Origin: an uncultured Succinivibrio sp.
Lineage (GTDB): Bacteria > Pseudomonadota > Gammaproteobacteria > Enterobacterales > Succinivibrionaceae
DNA length: 15,965 nt
NCBI GenBank assembly: GCA_900770725.1
Contig: CAAGLL010000006.1
Location: forward strand, 1 to 15,965
Direction: 5' to 3'
How positions within the stretch are numbered: the first letter of the stretch is position 1; each line of letters starts with the position of its first letter. Below, piece after piece: positions 1 to 6,665 of this stretch. The notes beneath the pieces are model-generated. The model had not been told where the DNA came from. It made no database searches and saw only the letters and a program-made list of their open reading frames with translations. The position numbers were made by a program, and so were the translations under genes.

Positions 1-91
1 CAGGAAAAATTCACAGCTTAATCAAGAATCTATTTTTGACGGAAATTTAAAGAGCAATCCTGTTTGACTTCAACAGGTTGAATCAGTTTTG

Positions 92-109
92 CGGGCACAG
101 TTTTGCCCG
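92..109. other. Small hairpin downstream of the ATPase pseudogene
   Basis: CGGGC and GCCCG flank an 8-base loop in the AT-rich DNA beyond the pseudogene's stop. A second short inverted repeat, CCTGTT/AACAGG, lies at about 59-77. Either could be a weak terminator for minus-strand transcription, but neither has a strong T tract. I see no gene in 1-227. Confidence 0.3.
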
Positions 110-227
110 GAAAGTAGAGTACATTATTTCGAGCATCTGCGAACTTGATCCCACAGGCCGGTTTGCGGCAAGCGCCCGCGCCCTCGGCAACGCTTTTGAA
201 CGTGGAATGCCCTGCGTCATTCCGGCC

Positions 228-2042
228 TCACTTGCCGCCGCCCTTGAGGATCCTGCAGTCGGCCTCGCAGACCTTCTTGCAGAAGGACATGCCGATGGCA
301 ACCGCCTTCCTGACAGAGCCTTCCTCCATGAGCTTTTGTGCGCAAGCGCGATCCTCTAGCTGCCTCAAGGCCGCCAGCGCCGCGCCATCAAGCTCATCCT
401 TGGTGGCCGTGGCCTTGAGCGCGATCGCCACTGCGATGCCGCCCTCGCGGCTCTTGAAGATCATGCCAGGGCCGTCCTCCCGAGCCTTTGGCAGGTAGCG
501 CAGATCCCCGATCTCATGCCCGACGCGGCTTGAGAGCAGCGTTGCGAGCATCGACTCGTAGAAGAGATCCTGGCGCCTGCATCTTCCGGAAGGCTCGATG
601 CAGACGTAGCCTCTGAGCAGTTCCTGGACGAGTTCCTTCGCCCCATCGCAGTCTCCCTGAAGTAGCGCCCGGACGGCCTTCATGCCCTCGCCGCCCCTCT
701 CCATGTACTCGGCAAAGCCTGCCCTGATGCTGTCGCAGAAGATCTGCCTGGCCTCTGCGTTGGGGATCTTGAGATAACGCCTGGCCCCTTCTTCAGCCTC
801 CCCGGCCGATGTCACGCACCCCAGGTGCAACAGCAGCGACCAGATGTCCCTGGCGCAGCCAAGGTCAAGCCTGTCGTAGCCCATGTCAAGCTCGCTCCTG
901 ACCGCGACTTCCGCCTCATCACCGTCAACGAGGGCCTGGAGAGTCCGGTTGTCGATCCTGCTTAGCGTCGCGATACAGATGCTGACCTGCGCGGCGCGAT
1001 CGCTGCCAGGAGGCTGCCTGCGGCAGCCTCCTGGCAAGTCCTGCTTCGCGCTCGTCCCGGCTGCCTTCTGGGCATCGGCGATGAGCTTGAGCACTGAAGC
1101 CGGCCTTAGGATCTCGTCGTCGCCGAAGCGGTAGCCCCCGCAGCGCTCAATTGCGAGATCCATGTGATCGGAGAGCCCCGAGGCCTTGAGGCACCCTTCA
1201 GCCTCGGAAGGCGTGAACCCAAAGAGCTTGGAAAAGCGCGCAAAAGGCGACAGCACGGTGTTCGCCGTGTAGTTGTCCGCCCCCGTCCAGACATTGAGGC
1301 GGCCTGTGAGGAAAACCTTTGCAAGCGGGCGTTCGCGAGTGTCCCAGTTGATGAACTTGAGGAAGCACAGGAAGCCCTCGTAGAAGAAGGACATATCCTC
1401 GTGGTATCCGTTCTGCCGCGCCATTAAAGGCGGGACGTCGTAGTCGTCCACGATCACGAAGACCCTGCGCCTAAAGTGCCTGAAGAGCATGGAGATGAGG
1501 CTCACCAGCGCATTCCTCAAGGTGATGCGGTGCTTTTCCTCAAGCAGCGCCTGAGTGTCCATGAGCGTGCGAAGCGTGCGCCTGTCCAAGCTGCGAAGCC
1601 TGGCGCTCCTGCCTAGGAATCCAAAGCTCCGCGCAAGCTCGGACACTGCCGCCGCGAGTTTGCCGAGGGCCTAGTCAAAGCTCCGCCCCGCGACGCCCCC
1701 AAGCGAGATCATGATCACCGGATGCCGCCCCATGAACTCAGCGCAAAGATTGCGGTCCTCCATGATCTCAAGCCCCTTGAAGATCCTCTCCTGCCTCTTA
1801 GTGCTGCCCGGATTTTCAGGATCGATCATGAGGAAGTCGCGGAGCATGGACATCACGAAGGTCTTGCCGAAGCCTTGAGGCCTTGTGAAGGCGGCAACGC
1901 TGCCGGCACCCGTCAGGAGCGGCCTTAGGAACCCGGTCTTGTCCACGCGGCAGATCCCGTTTTCCGCAAAGTCATCGCTCCCCGAGCACCCCTGGTCTGG
2001 GCGCAATCCAATTACAATGTCATCTTCCATGACCTCTCCCAT
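228..2042 (-). pseudogene. AAA-ATPase-like / PD-(D/E)XK-like protein, interrupted by an in-frame amber codon
   Basis: Two open segments (2042-1674 and 1670-228) lie in the same frame, separated only by TAG at 1671-1673. Together they span about 605 codons, a normal length for the AAA-ATPase-like family that carries a C-terminal nuclease-fold domain. Reading from 2042: VDKTGFL near residue 33, the Walker A-like RPQGFGKT at 54-61, then the stop at codon 124. The text around the stop (GGVAGRSFD, stop, ALGKLAAAV) matches the family's continuous 'SFEEAL' region, so a Glu or Gln codon mutated to TAG is the simplest reading. Walker B-like VIVDDYD follows at about 196-202, then FTPSEAE. In the C-terminal region the usual nuclease E-x-K appears as ALK (in AIALKAT), so the acidic residue seems lost. 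AAGGAGG lies 4 bases before the ATG. The role of this family is poorly known. An internal GTG at 1646 could restart the C-terminal part, but that product would lack Walker A. Confidence 0.8.
1004..1036. repeat. Perfect 33-bp palindrome inside the ATPase reading frame
   Basis: Arms of 15 bp (TGCCAGGAGGCTGCC and its exact complement) flank a 3-base TGC spacer. The whole element is 33 bp, exactly 11 codons, and encodes part of the linker LPGGCRRQPPG between the ATPase and C-terminal regions of the broken gene. It resembles a REP-like or protein-coding palindromic element. No second copy was seen in this window. Confidence 0.75.
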
Positions 2043-2107
2043 GCTCCCTCCTTAAGATCGCCGCATCGCCAAGGCTGTCCCGGTGCAAGCCGTCCTTTCA
2101 TGAAATG

Positions 2108-2136
2108 ATGCTAAATTAAAGCAATGATTGGCTCAA
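2108..2136 (-). promoter_or_regulatory. Candidate promoter of the ATPase pseudogene
   Basis: On the minus strand TTGAGC (2136-2131) and TAGCAT (2113-2108) are separated by 17 bases, each matching the sigma-70 consensus at 4 of 6 positions, in AT-rich DNA about 65 bases upstream of the start codon. This is a pattern match only. The rest of the divergent gap 2043-2375 holds no gene I can support. Confidence 0.3.
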
Positions 2137-2375
2137 TAGTAAATTGCCAATTTCTTGATGTTGCAACATGCCATTGCGGCTTGCACTGTTTCCTACCATG
2201 CCAATAGGATCATGAGGCGAACGCCGGATTGCGCGATGCGGACGCGCTACCCGATGGGAGCAAGATCGGCCGCGCATTTTCACAACGTTAACAATGAGGC
2301 TCCGCGCTTTTAACCAAGGCGGGGTCAAATGGAAATGCTGATTGCAGGCACTTTGATTTTGAAGAAAAAACATCC

Positions 2376-3731
2376 ATGAACATGAAGCTAAAGTTCTTAG
2401 CCACCGCAGTTGCGGCCGCTGTTTCGGCCTTAAGCTGCACCAGCGCCGGGGCGGCGCAGCAGGTCCAGTGGGCCGATGTCGCAGTCCCGCAGCAATTCAA
2501 TGTCGCCTACCCGGGGAGCAATCCGCTCTTCAAGGAAGGCTTCGTCACGGGCTTCGGATCGGCCCTTGCCTACGCAGGAGAGGACAGCGACGGCTCGCTG
2601 CTCTTCCTGGGGCTCACCGACCGCGGCCCCAACGCCGACGGCCCCATGGTGGAGCGCGACGGCCGCAAGATGCCGGCCAAGTACTTCCCCGCCCCTGCCT
2701 TCACCCCCGAGGTCGGCGTGATCCGCTTGAAGGACGGCAAGGCCGAGGTGGTGAGTACCATCCCGCTTAGGAACGCCGACGGCAGCCCCATAACCGGACT
2801 GCCGATCCTCCAGGGGATCGGCTCGACCGGCGAGGCGGCGCTCGATGACGCGAACAAGCCCCTGGGCTATGATCCAAACGGCCTCGATCCCGAGGGACTT
2901 GCCATCGCCAAGGACGGCAGCATGTGGATCTCAGACGAGTACGGCCCCTTCCTCTGCCACTTCAGCAAGGACGGCGTGCTCATGGAGAAGCTCGCCCCGG
3001 GCGAGGGGATCCCTGAGATCTTCAAGCACAGGACGCCCAACCGCGGCGCCGAGGGCGTGAGCCTGATGCCCGACGGCCGCCTGGCCTTCATGGAGCAGAG
3101 CGTGCTCAACCTAAAGCGCGACGGCAAGAGCTCGGCCAAGACCGCCTCGTTCTGCCGCATCGCCCTCATCGATCCGCTCACCCATGCCGTGAAGACCGTG
3201 GGCTACCCCATAAACGATGACTACAAGAAGCCGGGCGACGCCAAGCTCGGCGACATCCTGGCGCTGAGCGATCACGAGTTCCTCGTCATCGAGCAGGGCA
3301 AGGACAGGGACGGGAGAATGCAAAACCGCATCTACCGCGTCGATGCCTCCAAGGCCGACGATCTCACCTCCGCCATGAAGGACGGACTTGAGCCCGAGTT
3401 CTTCAAGGACGCAGGCGGCTTCAGGCTTGCCAAGAAGACCCTGCTGGTCGATCTCCGTGCCCTGGGCTGGGACATCGAGAAGGCCGAGGGCATGACCATG
3501 CTGCCTGACCGCAAGACCCTGGCCGTGACCAACGACAACGACTTCGGCCTTGAGCTCAAGATCTCCGATCAAGAGCACCCCAAGACCAAGATCGGCAAGT
3601 ACGAGCTCGGAGACGACGGCAGCTTTGCGCTTGACGGCGAGAAGGCCGAGGTGAAGCTCGACTTCACTAGGAACGATCCCAAGGAGCAGGTGCAAAAGCT
3701 CATGCTCATCAAGTTCCCAAAGCCCCTCTGA
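2376..3731 (+). CDS. Esterase-like activity of phytase family protein, secreted
   Basis: This is a 451-residue protein with an N-terminal signal peptide: KLK, then a hydrophobic Ala/Val stretch at 8-20, with likely cleavage after the SAGA region near 26. Cys21 is a conceivable lipid-attachment site, but Ala at -3 is atypical. The mature part has the glycine/aspartate-rich motifs of phytase-like beta-propellers: GLTDRGPN at 79-86, DPEGLA...SDEYGPF at 171-192, NRGAEGVSLMPDG at 222-234, and EGMTMLPD...NDNDFG at 371-391. By family it should be a periplasmic or exported phosphoesterase-like enzyme; the substrate cannot be read from sequence. The ATG at 2376 is first; Met3 is an alternative. The Shine-Dalgarno is weak, with only an A-rich GAAGAAAAAA tract upstream. 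It stands alone, convergent with the next ATPase gene, and ends in a strong terminator. Confidence 0.85.
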   Translation: MNMKLKFLATAVAAAVSALSCTSAGAAQQVQWADVAVPQQFNVAYPGSNPLFKEGFVTGFGSALAYAGEDSDGSLLFLGLTDRGPNADGPMVERDGRKMPAKYFPAPAFTPEVGVIRLKDGKAEVVSTIPLRNADGSPITGLPILQGIGSTGEAALDDANKPLGYDPNGLDPEGLAIAKDGSMWISDEYGPFLCHFSKDGVLMEKLAPGEGIPEIFKHRTPNRGAEGVSLMPDGRLAFMEQSVLNLKRDGKSSAKTASFCRIALIDPLTHAVKTVGYPINDDYKKPGDAKLGDILALSDHEFLVIEQGKDRDGRMQNRIYRVDASKADDLTSAMKDGLEPEFFKDAGGFRLAKKTLLVDLRALGWDIEKAEGMTMLPDRKTLAVTNDNDFGLELKISDQEHPKTKIGKYELGDDGSFALDGEKAEVKLDFTRNDPKEQVQKLMLIKFPKPL

Positions 3732-3786
3732 GGCAGCAGGCTTAAAGAGGCTGTGAAACGGCCCTGGCGCCAAGCGCCCGGGCATG

Positions 3787-3811
3787 CGGCGGGGCAGTGC
3801 CCCGCCGTTTT
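3787..3811 (+). terminator. Rho-independent terminator after the phytase-like gene
   Basis: CGGCGGGGCA at 3787-3796 pairs perfectly with TGCCCCGCCG at 3798-3807, followed at once by TTTT. It lies 56 bases past the stop codon, between two convergent genes. Confidence 0.8.
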
Positions 3812-3872
3812 GCGCACGCAAGGCCGCAGGTCCTGGGCTTTGGGCTTTGCGGGCATCCTCAAGATGCAGCCT

Positions 3873-5120
3873 TCAGATCTTCTCTTTTCCCAAGAAGAGA
3901 TCGACCGCGTTGATGTGGCGCACCCCATAGCGCTGATCCCGGTGCTTGTCCAATGAGATGATGACGCGGGGATAGCCGTCGCGGATCCTCCAAAACGGCC
4001 GGCAGGCCTTCTCCCAGATCCCATCGTCATCCTCCCTGCTCCCGCCGTGCATCGAGTAGGCCACCTGGATGCAGGCGCGGCCGTGCCCGCCGCCTTGGCA
4101 GATGAGGCTGCACTCAAGATCTCCGATACTGCAGGCATTCACCTCATGCCCAAGGCTTTCAAGATAGAGGTACACGAGGCACTCCAGGGCCTTGGCGCGA
4201 TCGAGGCCCGAACCCGGGCCGTCCAAATGGCACAGCGACAGATCCGCAGGGTAGATCTTCGGGGAGCGCGCGAGCATTCGGCCGAGCTTCAAGTCAAAGC
4301 GCCTGCACTCATGGATGATCCCAGCCTCCTTGAGATCCCTCACATAGCCGCGGACGGTCTTGGCCTTTGCCCGGATCCCCTCTTGCGCAAGCTGTTTGAG
4401 AAGGCATTGGATCGACAAGGGCGAAGCGCAATGGCTCAGGAGATACGACTGCACCTTCAGGAAGGCCTTGAGGTTGGAGATGCGCCGCCTCGCCCTGGCG
4501 TCGCTCTTTAGGATCTCGGAGGCGATGGCGCGCACGCGCTCGCGCCGCACAGCCGTGCTTGGAAGCTTGAGCGTCTCGGGAAAGCCGCCGTCTTGCAGGT
4601 AGCTGCAAAACTCCTCATCTATGCCGCCGATCCCTCCTGCGCGGAGTTGCCCTTTCATCTCCAGGTACTCGCGGAAATCGAGCGGGAAGACCTCGAACTT
4701 AAGGTAGCGCCCCGTGAGCTTGGTCGTGAAAGCCTCGCTTAAACGGCACGACTGCGTGCAGGAGAGGAAGACCGAGAAGCCGTCCTCGGCATAGGCGAGC
4801 GCGACGCGATCGAAGCCCTCAACCCTCTGCGCCTCGTCGATGAGGAGATGGCATGGCCCCTCAGGCGGGATCATGGACTCGATGCGCGCCTCAAGCTGCT
4901 CGGAGGTCCTGACCTGCCTGAACCCGCGCCTGTCCAAGGGAAGATAGGCGATGCGCCTGGGATCGATCCCCCGCGATGAGAGCTCGTCCATGGCCTCCTT
5001 CAGGATGCAGGTCTTGCCGCTGCCGCGGATCCCCGTGACAACCTTGATGATGTCCGAATCGTAGAAGGGCCGGAGCCTTGAGAGGTACTTCTCCCTTGGA
5101 AAGATCCGCTGCCGCGCCAT
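3873..5120 (-). CDS. ATP-binding protein, AAA_14 / DUF4143 type
   Basis: The 415-residue product starts at the ATG at 5120, chosen because GGAGG lies 7 bases upstream; an upstream ATG at 5195 adds 25 poorly conserved Pro/Gly/Arg-rich residues and has no such site. Walker A is GIRGSGKT at 30-37 and Walker B LLIDEAQ at 92-98. The arginine-rich GRYLKFEVFPLDFREYLEM segment, the winged-helix-like middle and the C-terminal KALECLVYLYLESLGHEV...IQVAYS block are typical of the DUF4143 family. Its C-terminal domain has a restriction-endonuclease-like fold. The usual E-x-D there reads ECS (in GDLECSLIC), so catalysis by that domain is doubtful. Function in the family is not established; anti-invader or regulatory roles are guesses. 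It is convergent with the phytase-like gene and divergent from the HicB gene. It is intact, unlike the other ATPase in this window. Confidence 0.85.
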   Translation of the reverse strand: MARQRIFPREKYLSRLRPFYDSDIIKVVTGIRGSGKTCILKEAMDELSSRGIDPRRIAYLPLDRRGFRQVRTSEQLEARIESMIPPEGPCHLLIDEAQRVEGFDRVALAYAEDGFSVFLSCTQSCRLSEAFTTKLTGRYLKFEVFPLDFREYLEMKGQLRAGGIGGIDEEFCSYLQDGGFPETLKLPSTAVRRERVRAIASEILKSDARARRRISNLKAFLKVQSYLLSHCASPLSIQCLLKQLAQEGIRAKAKTVRGYVRDLKEAGIIHECRRFDLKLGRMLARSPKIYPADLSLCHLDGPGSGLDRAKALECLVYLYLESLGHEVNACSIGDLECSLICQGGGHGRACIQVAYSMHGGSREDDDGIWEKACRPFWRIRDGYPRVIISLDKHRDQRYGVRHINAVDLFLGKEKI

Positions 5121-5163
5121 GTCACCGCCTCCTCGATCAGGCCGTGAAGGCCTTGAACCCCCG

Positions 5164-5213
5164 CCCTCAGGGGACTCTTTTTGACGTTTCTTCATTTTCA
5201 GTCCCCTGAAGGG
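5164..5213 (-). promoter_or_regulatory. Inverted repeat in the leader of the DUF4143 ATPase gene
   Basis: TCAGGGGACT at 5167-5176 and AGTCCCCTGA at 5200-5209 are exact complements; the match extends into flanking CCC/GGG with one extra base. The loop is about 23 bases. It sits 44 bases upstream of the chosen ATG, so it would form a hairpin in the leader or act as an operator. It also overlaps the less likely upstream start at 5195. Confidence 0.5.
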
Positions 5214-5419
5214 CCGCTTTTCTAAAAACCCCGCCGATTGGGGCGCCCGGCATCCAGGCTTACCGCCCCAAATGCAAGCGGGATTGGACGATCTTTATTT
5301 TGCAATTACATGACAAACCAATCTATCCAAGTAGTATATTATATTGCGTTTACTTATAAAATAAGCAGGATATAGCAATCAACCAAGCAATTTGCAAAGG
5401 GCAGGGACTGTGGCGGCGG

Positions 5420-5452
5420 CCATGCGCAAGAGGCCATGCGCAAGAGGCCATG
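5420..5452. repeat. 14-bp tandem duplication
   Basis: CCATGCGCAAGAGG occurs twice back to back (5420-5433 and 5434-5447), followed by a partial third copy, CCATG. It lies about 100 bases upstream of the hicB-like start codon. Confidence 0.85.
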
Positions 5453-5467
5453 ACACCACCGCTTGGA

Positions 5468-5493
5468 CCTTGCAGGTGTCACGGCCTGCAAGG
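5468..5493. promoter_or_regulatory. Operator-like inverted repeat upstream of the hicB-like gene
   Basis: CCTTGCAGG at 5468-5476 and CCTGCAAGG at 5485-5493 are exact complements around an 8-base spacer. Antitoxin genes are often autoregulated at such sites. The antitoxin next to it has lost its DNA-binding domain, so the site may be a relic or belong to another regulator. Confidence 0.4.
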
Positions 5494-5547
5494 CCTGGCC
5501 GCCAAGCCCCGCACCTAGCATCGCAACATGGACATAAAGGAGCAATC

Positions 5548-5832
5548 ATGGAGCTTTCCACCCCAAAGTACCCCGCCACCCTCACTCCCAACGGGGAGGG
5601 CGGGTTCATCGTCGCCTTCAGGGACGTGCCCGAGGCGCTGACCGAGATCCATTCAATGGACGAGCTTGAGGAGACCGCCTCGGACTGCCTTGCCTCGGCC
5701 ATGGAGTTCTACATCGGGGATCGCAAGCCCTTCCCCCTGCCCTCCAAGCCACGCGTGGGCGAGCGCCTGGTAGCGCTTCCCAAGGAGGCTGCTGAAAAGG
5801 CCTTGCTCCTCAACGGCGAGGTCGGAGGCTAG
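5548..5832 (+). CDS. HicB-family antitoxin, C-terminally truncated, no HicA partner
   Basis: The ATG at 5548 follows AAGGAG by 6 bases. The 94-residue product shows the HicB RNase-H-like fold signature: YPATLTP at 8-14, GGFIVAFRDVPEALT at 18-32, a helical segment to AMEFYI near 56, PFPLPSKP at 61-68 and LVALPKEAAEKALLLN at 74-89. Full HicB proteins, about 130 residues, continue from this last helix into a helix-turn-helix or ribbon-helix-helix domain. Here the frame ends five residues later, and no recognisable continuation is present in any frame downstream. HicB normally neutralises the small RNA-cleaving toxin HicA encoded beside it, and represses the operon. I found no HicA-like ORF on either side. 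It may be a naturally short HicB-like protein or a remnant. It differs from the AT-rich neighbour downstream in base composition. Confidence 0.75.
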   Translation: MELSTPKYPATLTPNGEGGFIVAFRDVPEALTEIHSMDELEETASDCLASAMEFYIGDRKPFPLPSKPRVGERLVALPKEAAEKALLLNGEVGG

Positions 5833-6011
5833 AGCGCTCAAGCCGCGCCCCGTCTTGGCCATGCTGGCAGCCGCCTCTTTCGCGGCATCATGGTCCGGCC
5901 TGACCCGTCCGCGTCGCGAGGCAAGGGCATTGCAGCGTGGACGGGCGTGGAGGCAATGGCGTCGAATATCTGGACTGGCAATGGACAATGGCAATAGAAG
6001 TAATCATCTCG

Positions 6012-6030
6012 ACAAGTCATGTTGACTTGT
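6012..6030. promoter_or_regulatory. Palindrome at the left edge of the AT-rich islet
   Basis: ACAAGTCA at 6012-6019 and TGACTTGT at 6023-6030 are exact complements around TGT. The site lies where composition changes, about 40 bases before the doubtful ORF. It could be an operator or a recombination-related site; the sequence does not decide. Confidence 0.45.
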
Positions 6031-6069
6031 AGATTAGTTTTGCTTTCTCGCCTGTTTTATATTAGTCCT

Positions 6070-6246
6070 ATGAAAACGATTTCAGAAATGGGAATTTCAA
6101 TTTTTTCGATGTTTTATTTTGAGCAAGAAACAAAGAAAAGCAAAAATCTTTCGATTTTATGCTCAAGCATTTCTTGTCATGAATGGGGCATAAGCAACGA
6201 CAAGAATGCACATAAGGAGGTGGAACTCTTTCAAAAAGGCGCCTGA
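6070..6246 (+). CDS. Doubtful small hypothetical protein (58 residues)
   Basis: The open frame from the ATG at 6070 (or 6019) to TGA at 6246 encodes MKTISEMGISIFSMFYFEQ and a lysine/serine-rich remainder with two CS/SC pairs. I recognise no family. There is no clear ribosome binding site before either ATG, and the frame ends where composition turns GC-rich again. It could be a fragment of acquired DNA or chance. Confidence 0.2.
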   Translation: MKTISEMGISIFSMFYFEQETKKSKNLSILCSSISCHEWGISNDKNAHKEVELFQKGA

Positions 6247-6395
6247 TTGCGCATCGTGGCTTGGACCAAGCCGCATGCTACGGAGGCTTATGGATGAAGT
6301 CGCGCCAGGCCAAAAGCCGCATAAGGCCAGCGTGTGCAGCTTCTTAAGCTAAGGGTCCACAAGAAACTTATTCTCCCTATGGGACCTGAGGTTTG

Positions 6396-6404
6396 TGTTA
6401 TATT
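6396..6404 (+). promoter_or_regulatory. Candidate extended -10 promoter of the kinase cassette
   Basis: TGT followed by TATATT (TG at 6396-6397, hexamer 6399-6404) matches an extended -10 element. The predicted transcript would start near 6411, about 40 bases before the ATG at 6453. No good -35 is seen, as is usual for extended -10 promoters. Confidence 0.35.
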
Positions 6405-6452
6405 TTTGTTCAAGACTGTTTTACAAAATGCGCGCAAACAAGAAGGTCTGAA

Positions 6453-6662
6453 ATGGAAAGAAAATATAATCCGGATGATTACGATGAATATCTTTCTTCA
6501 ATAATGAAAAAAGCTTATCAAGCAATTGAAGACAAAAACATAACGCTGATTGATATTTATTGTTGTGACCTGCACGACGAACTAAAAAACTATTATAAAG
6601 CAGGAATTATCTCTGAAAACAAATGGCACGAAATGGAAAATTACTTTAGGAGTTTTTTATAA
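6453..6662 (+). CDS. Small unknown protein (69 residues) paired with the HipA/CtkA-like kinase
   Basis: The ATG at 6453 is preceded by AAGAAGG at 7 bases spacing; a TTG at 6393 in the same frame falls inside the candidate promoter and is rejected. The product begins MERKYNPDDYDEYLSSIMKK and is predicted largely helical and rich in Asp, Glu, Lys and Tyr, with a CC pair in IDIYCCDLHDE. It shows no helix-turn-helix, so it is not an evident HipB. Its stop TAA is only 3 bases from the next ATG, so the two genes are almost certainly cotranscribed and probably translationally coupled. The AT-rich composition matches the next gene and differs from the rest of the window. I do not recognise the family. 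By position it could be an antitoxin, an accessory subunit or an effector partner of the kinase. Confidence 0.65.
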   Translation: MERKYNPDDYDEYLSSIMKKAYQAIEDKNITLIDIYCCDLHDELKNYYKAGIISENKWHEMENYFRSFL

Positions 6663-6665
6663 AGC

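Larger units (their letters stand above)
5214..5547. other. Divergent intergenic region between the ATPase and hicB-like genes
   Basis: No gene is seen here. TTGGGGCG/CGCCCCAA form an inverted repeat at about 5239-5272. An AT-rich block at about 5290-5390 contains a perfect minus-strand TATAAT at 5343-5338, without a convincing -35. Next come a 14-bp tandem duplication (5420-5452) and a 9-bp inverted repeat (5468-5493) ahead of the hicB-like start. Promoters for both flanking genes presumably lie here, but I cannot fix them. Confidence 0.5.
5833..6452. other. Junction from GC-rich DNA into the AT-rich islet
   Basis: Composition shifts visibly near 5990-6010, from GC-rich to AT-rich. The stretch contains a perfect 8-bp-arm palindrome (6012-6030), one doubtful ORF (6070-6246), a GC-richer patch at 6240-6350, and a candidate promoter for the kinase cassette (6396-6404). 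No HicA toxin, tRNA or integrase was seen. Confidence 0.5.

Noticed and set aside
3111..3821. 236-residue minus-strand frame opposite the phytase-like gene
   Set aside because: Low-complexity Leu/Val text that runs across the terminator; no recognisable domain or ribosome binding site.
5833..6024. Frameshifted HicB C-terminal domain or a HicA toxin downstream of the hicB-like gene
   Set aside because: Translation of the downstream frames gives no helix-turn-helix or HicA-like sequence; the 54-codon frame from about 5861 is Arg/Ala-rich with no match.
6393..6452. Upstream TTG start extending the 69-residue protein by 20 residues
   Set aside because: It falls inside the candidate promoter and has no ribosome binding site, while the ATG at 6453 has AAGAAGG at good spacing.
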